A stretch of 64,000 nt of DNA, from the NCBI RefSeq assembly GCF_003105115.1, contig NZ_QETH01000008.1, positions 1 to 64,000 on the forward strand. Reading direction: 5' to 3'. Of this stretch, positions 34,441-43,394 are shown piece after piece. The DNA comes from Flavobacterium sp. HTF (GTDB lineage: Bacteria; Bacteroidota; Bacteroidia; Flavobacteriales; Flavobacteriaceae). The notes beneath the pieces were generated by a model that had not been told where the DNA came from, made no database searches, and was given only the letters and a program-made list of their open reading frames with translations. The position numbers were made by a program, and so were the translations under genes. Within the stretch, counting starts at the first letter, position 1; each line of letters begins with the position of its first letter.

Positions 34441-36414
34441 ATGAAAAACGTTGCCGATAACGGGTATGAAGCTGTTCCTCCAGTTTTGAAAAAACGAATT
34501 TTGATTGTCGAAGATCAGTTTATTGAAGCGCATGATCTGCAATTGATTCTCGAAAAGGCAAATTATGAAGTAACAGGAATTGCACGTTCGGTTGAGCAGG
34601 CTTTAGAACAAATTGAGATTGAAAAACCGGACTTGGTTTTCCTTGATATTATGCTGAAAGGCAACCGAAACGGAATCGAACTGGCGCATTATCTTAAAGA
34701 AAAATATATAGGATTTATATTTATTTCGGCGAATTCCAGTAAAAGTATTTTAGATCAGGCCAAAACTACTCATCCTTACGGATTTATCGTTAAACCATTT
34801 CGGGATCAGGACGTTTTAACTACACTTGAAATTGCATTTTATCGTCAGCAATACAGTCTGGAATCGCAGTTAATGCAGCAATTTCAGTTGCAGAAAGAAA
34901 TCACAGAAATCATAAATTCAAATCTGAAGAGAGAAGATGCATTACTGGCCTTTGGCAAAATAATCCAGACGTATGTCCCTTTTGATTATTTAGAAGCCGG
35001 ATTTGTAACGACAACTCATTATGATAATCTCGGAATTATCCGCAGGAATTTAGATCTCTATCAAATTATCAACCCGCAAAAGCTTTCCCAGATCGCCACA
35101 GTATCTGAAAAAGAAATTAATGAGACGTACAGAAAATCAAAAATAGATAAAGAACCTGTTATTTACAGCGAGGAAGCACTAATAAACAATTTTCAGGAAG
35201 CACCGATAAAAGCACTGATAGCACATAATTTTGGTATAAAATCGTATTTGGTTTTTCCTCTTTCCGTAGCAACGATCCAAAGCTATCATTTTACTTTTTA
35301 CAGCCGAAATCTGAATATTTATTCTCAGGAAAATCTACAACTTCTAAGTTCGCTCGAACATACTTTTTCTCAGTTTATCAATAAAATTTATTCTGAAAAG
35401 GATTTTGGTTTACCTGTTCAGAAACCGGAAATCAAAAACACAAAGCCTGTAAATACTACAGAAGGTTTTGAAGGCATTATTGGAAATAGTTCACAAATGA
35501 TTTCCGTTTTTAATTATATCCGAAAAGTCGCGCCTTCAGATACTTCGGTGCTGGTTTTAGGAGAAAGCGGTACGGGGAAAGAAAAAATAGCACAAAGTAT
35601 TCATGCATTGTCTCCAAGAAAAGATAAGCCATTAGTAATTATTAATTGTGGCGCCATTCCTGAGAATCTTGCCGAATCGTTGCTTTTTGGTCATGAAAAA
35701 GGGGCTTTTACCGGAGCAATGGACAGAAGAACCGGCAAATTTGAACTGGCAGACGGAGGAACTGTTTTTTTGGATGAAATAGGAGAGATGTCGTTAGAGC
35801 TTCAGGTAAAATTGCTGCGTGTTTTGCAGGAAAGAGAAATTGAACGTGTCGGCGGAACCTCATCACTCAAAATTGATGTTAGAATTATTGCAGCAACCAA
35901 CAAAAATCTCGAAGAAGAAGTAGCTGCAGGAAGATTTAGAATGGATTTGTATTATCGTCTGCATGTTTTTCCGATTGTAGTTCCTTCATTAAAAAAGCGA
36001 AAAGAAGATATTCCGGATTTGGCCAGCCATTTTATAAAAGTCTACAGCGAAAAGATGGGAAGAAAAGCGCCTATTCTTTCTGATTTTGCATTGCAGCAAA
36101 TCATGAATTACAATTGGCCGGGAAATATCAGGGAACTCGAACATGTAATGCAGCGCGCCATTTTGCTCACGGACGGCAATACCATAAAGGAAATTGAACT
36201 TTCAATGTCTTCCAAAATGCATCCGGAGCAGGTTTCCGAGCCATTTTCAATAAAAACTATTTTAGAAAACGAACGGGATTATATTTTGTACATCCTTAAA
36301 AAATGCAACGGAAAAATTTCAGGGACAGGTGGTGCAGCTGAGATTTTAGATATTCATCCTTCTACTTTAAATTCAAAAATAAAAAAACTGGAGATAAAAA
36401 GAGAAATTAGTTAA
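34441..36414 (+). CDS. Sigma-54-dependent response regulator (REC - GAF-like - AAA+ - Fis)
   Basis: A 657-residue NtrC-type activator. The receiver domain (19-140) has Glu24/Asp25, phospho-acceptor Asp69 in VFLDIML and Lys in IVKPF. A middle region (about 150-340) looks like a divergent GAF sensor. The AAA+ domain has Walker A GESGTGKE and the sigma-54 contact loop GAFTGAMDRRTGKF, both intact. A Fis-type HTH ends the protein (GAAEILDIHPSTLNSKIKKL). It probably pairs with the divergent kinase and drives the sigma-54-type promoter at 31680-31695. Its stop overlaps the stop of the convergent hydrolase gene. Confidence 0.95.
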   Translation: MKNVADNGYEAVPPVLKKRILIVEDQFIEAHDLQLILEKANYEVTGIARSVEQALEQIEIEKPDLVFLDIMLKGNRNGIELAHYLKEKYIGFIFISANSSKSILDQAKTTHPYGFIVKPFRDQDVLTTLEIAFYRQQYSLESQLMQQFQLQKEITEIINSNLKREDALLAFGKIIQTYVPFDYLEAGFVTTTHYDNLGIIRRNLDLYQIINPQKLSQIATVSEKEINETYRKSKIDKEPVIYSEEALINNFQEAPIKALIAHNFGIKSYLVFPLSVATIQSYHFTFYSRNLNIYSQENLQLLSSLEHTFSQFINKIYSEKDFGLPVQKPEIKNTKPVNTTEGFEGIIGNSSQMISVFNYIRKVAPSDTSVLVLGESGTGKEKIAQSIHALSPRKDKPLVIINCGAIPENLAESLLFGHEKGAFTGAMDRRTGKFELADGGTVFLDEIGEMSLELQVKLLRVLQEREIERVGGTSSLKIDVRIIAATNKNLEEEVAAGRFRMDLYYRLHVFPIVVPSLKKRKEDIPDLASHFIKVYSEKMGRKAPILSDFALQQIMNYNWPGNIRELEHVMQRAILLTDGNTIKEIELSMSSKMHPEQVSEPFSIKTILENERDYILYILKKCNGKISGTGGAAEILDIHPSTLNSKIKKLEIKREIS

Positions 36415-37196
36415 GTCACTTTTTCTAACCAGTTTGCAATAAATTCAGCCACAATTTTCCAATCCTGTTGGCTTAATACAAGATGATTTGTACCGCTAAA
36501 TTCTTTATAACAAGTAATAGAATGAAGGTTTTTGTATCTTTTATAATTGGAATAAACAAGTGATACAGGTGTAAAAGTATCTGCCGAACCCGATAGAAAC
36601 AAAAGGGGATTATGTCTTTTTTTGAAATCTATTTTAGCCGATCTGGAAAAAACATCGCACAAAGCTGATTTTGATTCCGGAATTACGAATCTCTCATAAG
36701 TCTCTTTTTGTTCCTCAAAAGTCATCTGATTTGTAAAATAGTGCTGCCATTTTTTAAAAGAGATTAAACCTGTTTTTTTCTTTGAAATAAAGAAATCAAA
36801 AGTATTCCGGATTCTTTTATAAAATGAAAAATTGAAAAATGTCATATTCATTGGCGGAATTGAATGCATACAAATTCCAGCTGAACCCAAATCTTTTTGC
36901 ATCAATAATTGTAGTAAGAGACCTCCGTAACAATGTCCTATTAAAATTGGTTTTTCGGGAAGTTTCTCAATAATTTCAGTGTAGTAATCCAGTAAGTTGT
37001 TTAAACGAATTGCAGCAATTTTTGAATCAGGATGAGCCTGTCTTAAATGGTCTGCTGATTCATTTTTGTGCAGCCAGGGTGGTGCCACCGCTTTATATCC
37101 TTTATTTTCAAAAAAAACAATCCATTCTTCCCAGTAGGAATGACTTACAAATGCTCCCGTAATAAACATAATTGTTTTTTTATTAGATAAATACAT
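36411..37196 (-). CDS. Alpha/beta hydrolase with Cys nucleophile
   Basis: A 261-residue alpha/beta hydrolase, paralogous in layout to the one at 27824-28594. The nucleophile elbow reads LIGHCYGG: codon TGT, Cys89, where the paralogue has Ser. Asp in SGSADTFTP and His in GTNHLVLS complete a Cys-Asp-His triad, as in dienelactone hydrolases. It converges on the sigma-54 activator gene with overlapping stops. A sigma-54-like sequence lies about 65 bases upstream of its start, so it may belong to the same regulon. Confidence 0.85.
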   Translation of the reverse strand: MYLSNKKTIMFITGAFVSHSYWEEWIVFFENKGYKAVAPPWLHKNESADHLRQAHPDSKIAAIRLNNLLDYYTEIIEKLPEKPILIGHCYGGLLLQLLMQKDLGSAGICMHSIPPMNMTFFNFSFYKRIRNTFDFFISKKKTGLISFKKWQHYFTNQMTFEEQKETYERFVIPESKSALCDVFSRSAKIDFKKRHNPLLFLSGSADTFTPVSLVYSNYKRYKNLHSITCYKEFSGTNHLVLSQQDWKIVAEFIANWLEKVT

Positions 37197-37260
37197 GATA
37201 TCACATCTTTAAGATTAGTATAAAAAGCACAACGATTTAATTTTGGAAATACTTTATAAA

Positions 37261-37276
37261 AACAAAAGGAATGCCT
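37261..37276 (-). promoter_or_regulatory. Second sigma-54-like element, upstream of the Cys hydrolase
   Basis: Minus strand AGGCATTCCTTTTGTT has GGCA and TTG at sigma-54 spacing, though T to A at the first base and T for C at -12 weaken it. Confidence 0.35.
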
Positions 37277-37492
37277 TTTTTGTAATGTATTGATTATAAA
37301 GCTTTCGTGAAGAGGATAGTTTTGGAATTATTATATATCGTTAAAAAGAAGTTTTAATTATTGAAATATCACAATTTTAAATAGGAGCACAGATCGTAAA
37401 AGCTTTATTTTAAGTATTCTGTGTTTTGGTTTAATGTTTGACTGCTTCCGTTTGAAAGAAATAATATTGATTCCAATCTTTAAATTATTATT

Positions 37493-38329
37493 ATGAAAAA
37501 AATTTATGATGCAGAGACACGTTTTGCCGATGCAGGCGATCGTAAAATTGCTTACCGTTCGTACGGAAAAGGAAAAGCAGTATTTTTTGTAAACCGTTTC
37601 AGAGGGACTCTCGATACCTGGGATCCGTTATTTATAGCACTGATGGCAAAAAAACTCAATGTTATTGTATTTGATTATTCCGGAATAGGCTCTTCTACAG
37701 GCAGTCTGACACCCGATATTACTGTTGTGGCGAAGGACATTAAGGATCTCGCCGATATTTTAAAACTAGATTCAATTGTTGTCTTGGGCTGGTCTTATGG
37801 CGGGCTGGTGGCTCAGGCCGCTACTTTATTATATCCTGATTTGGTAACTCATGCCGTGTTGATTGGTACAAATCCGCCGGGAAAAAATGAAATCCCAATT
37901 GAACAGGCTTTTTATGATGCTGCTCTGAAACCATTAAATGATTTTGAAGACGAAATTGTTTTGTTCTTTGAGCCAAAATCAGAACCGAGCCGATTGGCTG
38001 CAAAAGCTTCGCATGACAGGATCCATAAAAAAATAGACGTGCAAAAAATTCCTTCGACTATGGATGTTTTTCAGTTGTATTTTGGTGGGGGTGATGGTTT
38101 TAGGGAGGATGTTTTGAATTTTAGGGAACAAATTAAAAAGACTAAAACGCCCATCTTAATCATTTCAGGAGATCATGATATAAGCTTTGCTGTAGAAAAT
38201 TGGTATTCGGTTTTCAATCAGATGACTAATGCGCAAATGGTTGTTTATTCAGGAACAGGACATGCACCACAGCATCAATATCCGGAGCTTACTTCAAAAC
38301 ACATAATAAATTTTGTAAAATACACATAA
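37493..38329 (+). CDS. Alpha/beta hydrolase
   Basis: A 278-residue cytosolic alpha/beta hydrolase. The nucleophile motif GWSYGGLVAQ, acid in SGDHDISFA and His in GTGHAPQHQ give a full triad. The N-terminus has no signal peptide. Substrate unknown; peroxidase-like (non-haem chloroperoxidase) and ester hydrolase relatives share this layout. It is divergent from the Cys hydrolase. Upstream, TGGTTTAATGTTTG (37427-37440) has GG and TG at sigma-54 spacing but lacks the GGCA block. Confidence 0.85.
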   Translation: MKKIYDAETRFADAGDRKIAYRSYGKGKAVFFVNRFRGTLDTWDPLFIALMAKKLNVIVFDYSGIGSSTGSLTPDITVVAKDIKDLADILKLDSIVVLGWSYGGLVAQAATLLYPDLVTHAVLIGTNPPGKNEIPIEQAFYDAALKPLNDFEDEIVLFFEPKSEPSRLAAKASHDRIHKKIDVQKIPSTMDVFQLYFGGGDGFREDVLNFREQIKKTKTPILIISGDHDISFAVENWYSVFNQMTNAQMVVYSGTGHAPQHQYPELTSKHIINFVKYT

Positions 38330-38397
38330 TAGAATTTAAAATCTCAAATAGAAATTAGATAAGGTACCAGTAATTTTTAAAGAGAATATTATGTGCT

Positions 38398-38432
38398 AAA
38401 AGGAATAGTGTCAGCAGCTATTCCTTTTTTTT
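38398..38432. terminator. Bidirectional terminator
   Basis: AAAAGGAATAG / CTATTCCTTTT with a T-run, between the convergent hydrolase and LytTR genes. Confidence 0.85.
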
Positions 38433-38437
38433 GGATA

Positions 38438-39556
38438 TTATTTATTAAGCCAGTTTTTAAACTCAGCGGCTTTGTTTTTACTGATAATGATATCAATACC
38501 CGATTTCGGTTCTACTTCGATTTTTAGCTGGTTATTGCCATATTTCAGAATTTTTGTTATTGATTTTATGGATAAAATAAACTGCCTGTTGGCCCTGAAA
38601 AAAAGGCTGTTATCCAGTTCAGTAAAAAGCTCTTCTAAACTGCTGTTGCTTGTAGACGTTTTATCATTTATGTCCTTAACATAAACAATAGTATTTTCCA
38701 TATAGATATACGCTATCTGATCGATTTCCAGCGTTACAATTTCATTCTTTAAATGGGTTAAGATTCTTTTTTTGCCGGATGCCAGAGCTGAATCTTCCGG
38801 AGTTTTCAAATTTGAATCAGATTCCAACTTTGATTTATAGTTCGTTAGCTCATAATTTAATTTAGATAAATTTAAAACCTCATTAAAAAGATTTTCGTTT
38901 TTCACTTCCAGTTTTCTTTCATAACGGCTTCCGAGAAGGCGTATCATAAAAAAGGATAACAGAATAATTAACGTACCGGTTGCGATATATACGAGAATAA
39001 AATAAAACTTTAGATTGCTTACCTGCTCCTGAATGTTTTTTAAGTTGGCGTGTGAGGCAATAATCCATTCCGTATTTTTAACAGGATATAAATAGATGAT
39101 TTCAGATTCCCGTTTTGGATTATTGAAGTTTCTGATACCTCCGCCTTCAGTTTTGTTTTTTAAATAGGAATAAAAATCTTTCGGATTAATTTCATTATTC
39201 GTTTTCGAAATATAAGATTCATCCGGACCGGCCATACGGCCAATTTTTTCAGGATTAGGATGGCAGACTTCTTTTCCGGTCTGATCAAACATGCAGATAA
39301 ATCCGGTTTGCGTATCGGTTTTTTCAATACTTTTTTGAACATTATCAATAATCAGTTTCGGATTGTTATTTTGTTGTGACTGATAAGAAATCAGGTTTGC
39401 CATTTCTTTGGCTTCTCTTTTACTGGATTCGATTTGAATCTTCAAAAATTGTTCGGCACTTAGATCTACCAAATAGTTCATGCTGAAATAGCCACAGATG
39501 TATACAATTAGGAGCAATGATAAAAATGTAAAAAGATAAAGCCTGTCTTTTTTCAT
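38438..39556 (-). CDS. Membrane-bound Cache-LytTR transcriptional regulator
   Basis: A 372-residue one-component regulator. A membrane helix (about 8-28), a periplasmic Cache-type sensor (about 35-175, with IKNxEWIIASHANL at its end), a second helix (about 183-208), a short linker and a C-terminal LytTR DNA-binding domain (about 265-372, with LFFRANRQFILSIKSI). Such proteins bind DNA while attached to the membrane. It is divergent from the haem-protein genes at 39895-41332, its likely targets. Ligand unknown. Confidence 0.9.
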   Translation of the reverse strand: MKKDRLYLFTFLSLLLIVYICGYFSMNYLVDLSAEQFLKIQIESSKREAKEMANLISYQSQQNNNPKLIIDNVQKSIEKTDTQTGFICMFDQTGKEVCHPNPEKIGRMAGPDESYISKTNNEINPKDFYSYLKNKTEGGGIRNFNNPKRESEIIYLYPVKNTEWIIASHANLKNIQEQVSNLKFYFILVYIATGTLIILLSFFMIRLLGSRYERKLEVKNENLFNEVLNLSKLNYELTNYKSKLESDSNLKTPEDSALASGKKRILTHLKNEIVTLEIDQIAYIYMENTIVYVKDINDKTSTSNSSLEELFTELDNSLFFRANRQFILSIKSITKILKYGNNQLKIEVEPKSGIDIIISKNKAAEFKNWLNK

Positions 39557-39894
39557 GGATTTTTTTTGAATAATTACTTCAAATTTAATTAATAATCCGG
39601 TTTGAAACGGATCATTCGGCAGAAGATATTTTCTAAAGCTTTAAAAGAATAGCCTTCAAGCTGCAGAAATTATTGTTTGATTTCTTTGAAAGAATCTTCA
39701 GGAACAGTTCAGTCCTTTTTATTCCTTTTTAAGTTGTTTTTTTCCCTTTCGCACTTTTTTCTTTACTTTTAATAGCCCTGCAGCCCTTCCTTTGCATCAG
39801 AAGAAATCAGAATACAACACTTTATATTTTTTAATTCCTGATTAACTTAAACAGAAATGGTATTCATTTTAGTAAAATTGATTTTAAAAGCGGT
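39557..39894. promoter_or_regulatory. Intergenic region between LytTR regulator and haem-protein genes
   Basis: 338 bases without a gene. ACAGTTCAG at 39704-39712 fits the loose LytTR half-site consensus, but I see no clearly spaced second copy, and no exact TAnnTTTG box. No other structure found. Confidence 0.3.
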
Positions 39895-40851
39895 ATGGAA
39901 AAACAAAAAAAGAACAAGAGAAAGACATTTTTAATTTTGCTCGTAATCATACTGGCATTGTTTGTTGGAATGCAATTTATACGTCCGGTAATAACAAATC
40001 CGCCGTTGACAGCCGATTTAAAAGTTCCCCGTGAAGTTCAGTCCATTTTAAAGAATTCCTGTTATGATTGTCATTCCAATGAAACCAAACTGACCTGGTA
40101 TGACAAAATAGTTCCCGCTTACTGGCTCGTGGCACAACATGTTAAGGATGGCAGACAGGGACTTAATTTTTCGGACTGGGACAAACTGGCTCCGGGAGAC
40201 CAGAAAGCAAAACTTTGGGAATCAGTAAATCAGATTGCTCAGGGTGCAATGCCCCTTAAAAGTTATACTATGGCACATCCAAATGCCAAAATATCGTCGA
40301 AAGATTTAGAGATACTCAAAAAATATATATGGAGTCTCCGGGTGAACAATATTCCGGGAGATACTTCCAAAATTAAGGCATTAAAAAATCAGTCTGATGC
40401 AGTAAAGGAAAAACAAAGGTTATCTCAAATTCCCAAAACAATTAACGGAATTGCTTATATAGATGATTATAAAAAATGGGCTGTTGTGAGTACAACCCAG
40501 CGTCTTGACAACGGAACGATGCGTATTATTTACGGAAATGATATTGCAGTAAAAGCAATTCATGATAAAAAAATAAATCCGTGGCCAAATGGAAGTATTT
40601 TGGCAAAAGCAGCCTATGATGAAATTGAAGATGCTGATGGAAATATTTTCCAGGGTGCTTTTAAACAGGTAGAATATATGATTAAAGATGATGAGAAGTA
40701 TAAGAAAACCTATGGCTGGGGATTTGCCAGATTTAAAACTACCGAATTGATCCCGTACGGTAAAAAAGCAGATTTTGTAATTGAATGCATGAATTGCCAT
40801 CAGCCTATGAAAAAAAATGATTACGTATTTACTCTTCCAATACAACAATAA
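39895..40851 (+). CDS. Haem-binding domain plus cytochrome P460 domain protein
   Basis: A 318-residue exported c-type haem protein anchored by an N-terminal helix (about 11-28). The first domain (about 40-150) carries CYDCH (Cys56-His60). The second, from about 190, is cytochrome P460-like and ends with CMNCH (Cys298-His302). Cytochromes P460 oxidise hydroxylamine or detoxify NO, but the family has many uncharacterised members, so activity is inference. Its stop is one base before the ATG of a lipoprotein gene. Divergent from the LytTR regulator. Confidence 0.88.
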   Translation: MEKQKKNKRKTFLILLVIILALFVGMQFIRPVITNPPLTADLKVPREVQSILKNSCYDCHSNETKLTWYDKIVPAYWLVAQHVKDGRQGLNFSDWDKLAPGDQKAKLWESVNQIAQGAMPLKSYTMAHPNAKISSKDLEILKKYIWSLRVNNIPGDTSKIKALKNQSDAVKEKQRLSQIPKTINGIAYIDDYKKWAVVSTTQRLDNGTMRIIYGNDIAVKAIHDKKINPWPNGSILAKAAYDEIEDADGNIFQGAFKQVEYMIKDDEKYKKTYGWGFARFKTTELIPYGKKADFVIECMNCHQPMKKNDYVFTLPIQQ

Positions 40852-40852
40852 C

Positions 40853-41332
40853 ATGAAAGCAACACATTATTTTACCGTAATAATTTCTCTGTTTTTTCTT
40901 TTCGGATGTTCAGACAAAACAAGTCAGAAAGCACTGAATGAAGAAGCTTCATTACCCGATGGTTTAAGAGATAAGGTAACAGGTCTGCAAGTTATTAATT
41001 CGTCCATCAATACTAAAAAACAGACGACATCATTGCTGTATGGAAATCAAAAAGCAATCAAAAGAATAGGTGAAAACAGCACGGTTATGAAAGAAGGCGA
41101 GAAGCTGATTAGAATAACATGGAGCCAAAAAGCGGATCCAAATTGGATTGGTGCTGTTATTCCCGGAAAATTGATATCATTTGAAACCCTGGAATTACTT
41201 TCTGAAAAAGAAAACCCACGTTATGAGAAAATAGAAGGTAATTCGGTCCGGATTAAAAAAGATACGTTGGGAAATGGGAAAAGTATCAAATTGATATTGA
41301 ATCAGGAAATGGCAATTATTCCAAATAATTAG
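40853..41332 (+). CDS. Small lipoprotein partner of the P460 protein
   Basis: A 159-residue lipoprotein with lipobox LFGC at about residue 19. The segment TWSQKADPNWIGAVIPGKL resembles the haem-free part of P460-type domains, but no CxxCH is present. The ATG at 40853-40855 is chosen because it gives the lipobox signal; a longer frame would overlap the haem gene. One base separates it from the upstream stop, indicating an operon. It may act as an electron-transfer or assembly partner. Its TAG stop overlaps the stop of the convergent lysR gene. Confidence 0.75.
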   Translation: MKATHYFTVIISLFFLFGCSDKTSQKALNEEASLPDGLRDKVTGLQVINSSINTKKQTTSLLYGNQKAIKRIGENSTVMKEGEKLIRITWSQKADPNWIGAVIPGKLISFETLELLSEKENPRYEKIEGNSVRIKKDTLGNGKSIKLILNQEMAIIPNN

Positions 41333-42204
41333 AAATTGTCTAATTGGTTTTCACATAAATTAATAAAAGCTTCTAATGCTGGTGATGGCGGAACATCTTT
41401 TCTGAAAATTAAAATAGTTGTCATTAAGCCAAGTTCAGGCGGAAGCGGGAAAGTTTTGATGTTCCTGTTTCCGTAAAATTTAGTGACAATGTCCTGCGGC
41501 AAAACACTAAAACCAATACCGGATTCAATAAAATTGATGACACCTTCAATGGAATTCATTACTGTTTTATGATATTGAGATATTCCTTTGCTGACAAGCC
41601 AGGATTCTAATCTTGCCCTAAAAACACAACCCTGATCAAATACAATAGCTTTCTGCGGACTTTTTTTAAGAAGATCATCCAGATTTTTAAAACTTGAAGG
41701 AGCTACAATAACGATTTGTTCTTCTTTTATTTTAAGCTGATTTAATTCGGGTATATCCAGAGGCGCAGGAACAAAAGCGGCATCCAGTTTATAATTCACT
41801 ACATCGTTTATAAGACCTGCCCGCATATCAGATTTTAATTCTAAATCAACATACGGAAATTTAAGAGCCAGATAATTGATTAATTCTGGTCCTTTGATGG
41901 TCATCATGGTTTCGAGTGACCCGATTTTTATTTGTCCTTTTATTACGTCATTTTTACCAATAGAACGTTTGGCTTCATCAATTAAATGATTGAGTTTTTT
42001 GCTGTAAACCATCAAAGTTTCTCCGGCCGTTGTGAGTTCTACTTTTCGGTTGGAACGGATAAATAATGAAGCTCCAAACTCTTCTTCCAGATTTTTTATA
42101 CGTGCAGTTACATTCGACTGAACCGTAAACATAGCCTCAGCAGCTTTAGTAAAACTCCCATGATATGCGACAGCTTCAAATAATTTCAGGTCATTTGTAT
42201 TCAT
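41329..42204 (-). CDS. LysR family transcriptional regulator
   Basis: A 291-residue LysR-type regulator. The N-terminal winged HTH reads FEAVAYHGSFTKAAEAMFTVQ, with the usual linker helix and a C-terminal effector domain from about residue 90. It is divergent from a secreted alpha/beta hydrolase at 42291, the usual LysR/target arrangement. ATCATAATTTGTGAT (42207-42221), a T-N11-A dyad, lies immediately before its own ATG and would allow autorepression. Effector unknown. Confidence 0.93.
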   Translation of the reverse strand: MNTNDLKLFEAVAYHGSFTKAAEAMFTVQSNVTARIKNLEEEFGASLFIRSNRKVELTTAGETLMVYSKKLNHLIDEAKRSIGKNDVIKGQIKIGSLETMMTIKGPELINYLALKFPYVDLELKSDMRAGLINDVVNYKLDAAFVPAPLDIPELNQLKIKEEQIVIVAPSSFKNLDDLLKKSPQKAIVFDQGCVFRARLESWLVSKGISQYHKTVMNSIEGVINFIESGIGFSVLPQDIVTKFYGNRNIKTFPLPPELGLMTTILIFRKDVPPSPALEAFINLCENQLDNF

Positions 42205-42206
42205 AA

Positions 42207-42221
42207 ATCATAATTTGTGAT
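42207..42221. promoter_or_regulatory. Putative LysR binding site
   Basis: ATCA-N7-TGAT contains the T-N11-A core of LysR sites, in the 86-base gap between the lysR gene and the divergent hydrolase gene. Confidence 0.45.
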
Positions 42222-42290
42222 AATTTGTATCTTTATAAATCGTTTTGAATGATCAAATATAGGATTTACTTTTGATAAAAAAAATGGAAT

Positions 42291-43271
42291 ATGAATCAAA
42301 TTAAAACAATGAAATTAACAGCCATAACATTATTGGCTTTTATCTCAGTAAAATCTACAATTATGGGACAAGTAAAAACAAATTCAGAAAATGCAGTAAA
42401 CGCATCTGTTGCAGACATTCATTATCGTCAGACAGAAGTAAATGGTCAGACTATTTTTTATCGTGAAGCAGGTCAGGCCGGAGCGCCAACGATTTTATTA
42501 CTGCATGGTTACCCAACATCATCACACATGTTTCGTAATCTTATTCCGATGTTAAGTGGTAAATATCATGTAATTGCACCAGATTTACCGGGTTTTGGTT
42601 ATAGTGATGCGCCTGATAGAACCAAATACGTTTATACATTTGATAATCTTGCAAAAACAATGCAGTCTTTTATTGATCAGATTGGACTTAAAAGATTTTC
42701 GGTTTATGTTTTCGATTATGGCGCGCCGGTTGGATTCCGTTTGGCAATTGCAAATCCTGAAAAAATTACAGGAATTATTTCACAAAACGGAAATGCTTAC
42801 GAAGAAGGGCTGAGTAAAATCTGGGATCCAATTCAAAAATATTGGCAAAATGATACGCCAGAAAACAGAAATGCCCTTAAAGAAACTTATACTATTGAAG
42901 GAACGAAATTTCAATATTTTACAGGAGTTTCAGATACTTCCTTGATTGCGCCAGAATCGTATACACTTGATCAGCATTTTCTTGATCGTCCGGAATCAAT
43001 TGAAATACAACTTGATCTTATTAAGGATTATAAAACGAATGTGATGTTGTATCCTAAGTTTCACGAATATTTCAGAACATACAAGCCAAAACTTTTAGCT
43101 GTTTGGGGAAATAAAGATCCGTTCTTTTTACCTCCGGGAGCAGAAGCGTATAAAAAAGATCTTCCGGACGCAACAGTAAAATTTTATAATACGGGACATT
43201 TTGCCTTAGAAACACATGTTCAGGAAATAGGTAATGATATTTTGAAGTTTCTTGCAACTCTTCCAAAATAA
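42291..43271 (+). CDS. Exported alpha/beta hydrolase with Asp nucleophile (dehalogenase/epoxide hydrolase type)
   Basis: A 326-residue enzyme with a signal peptide ending IMGQ (about residue 27). The oxyanion loop HGYPTSSHMF is followed by VFDYGAP, placing Asp rather than Ser at the nucleophile elbow, as in haloalkane dehalogenases and epoxide hydrolases. An acid in WGNKDPFF and His in NTGHFALE complete the triad. The Trp next to Asp that typifies haloalkane dehalogenases is Tyr here, so the reaction is uncertain. An alternative start is the Met at 42309. Divergent from the LysR gene, its probable regulator. Confidence 0.88.
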   Translation: MNQIKTMKLTAITLLAFISVKSTIMGQVKTNSENAVNASVADIHYRQTEVNGQTIFYREAGQAGAPTILLLHGYPTSSHMFRNLIPMLSGKYHVIAPDLPGFGYSDAPDRTKYVYTFDNLAKTMQSFIDQIGLKRFSVYVFDYGAPVGFRLAIANPEKITGIISQNGNAYEEGLSKIWDPIQKYWQNDTPENRNALKETYTIEGTKFQYFTGVSDTSLIAPESYTLDQHFLDRPESIEIQLDLIKDYKTNVMLYPKFHEYFRTYKPKLLAVWGNKDPFFLPPGAEAYKKDLPDATVKFYNTGHFALETHVQEIGNDILKFLATLPK

Positions 43272-43319
43272 TTTTGTTTTGGTTAATTGCTAATTATAAA
43301 GGATCCTATTTTTTAACCA

Positions 43320-43367
43320 TATAAGATATTTAAGAAGTATAATTATTTTTAACTTAAATGTCTTATA
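43320..43367. terminator. AT-rich inverted repeat between convergent genes
   Basis: 15-base arms TATAAGATATTTAAG / CTTAAATGTCTTATA with one mismatch, between the hydrolase and the end of the polyketide operon. A likely bidirectional terminator. Confidence 0.5.
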
Positions 43368-43394
43368 TGTTGTTTCTTATAGAAATATTTAGAT

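Noticed and set aside
42291-43271. Confident assignment as haloalkane dehalogenase
   Set aside because: The Asp nucleophile is present but the neighbouring Trp is Tyr and the halide-binding residues cannot be confirmed by eye.
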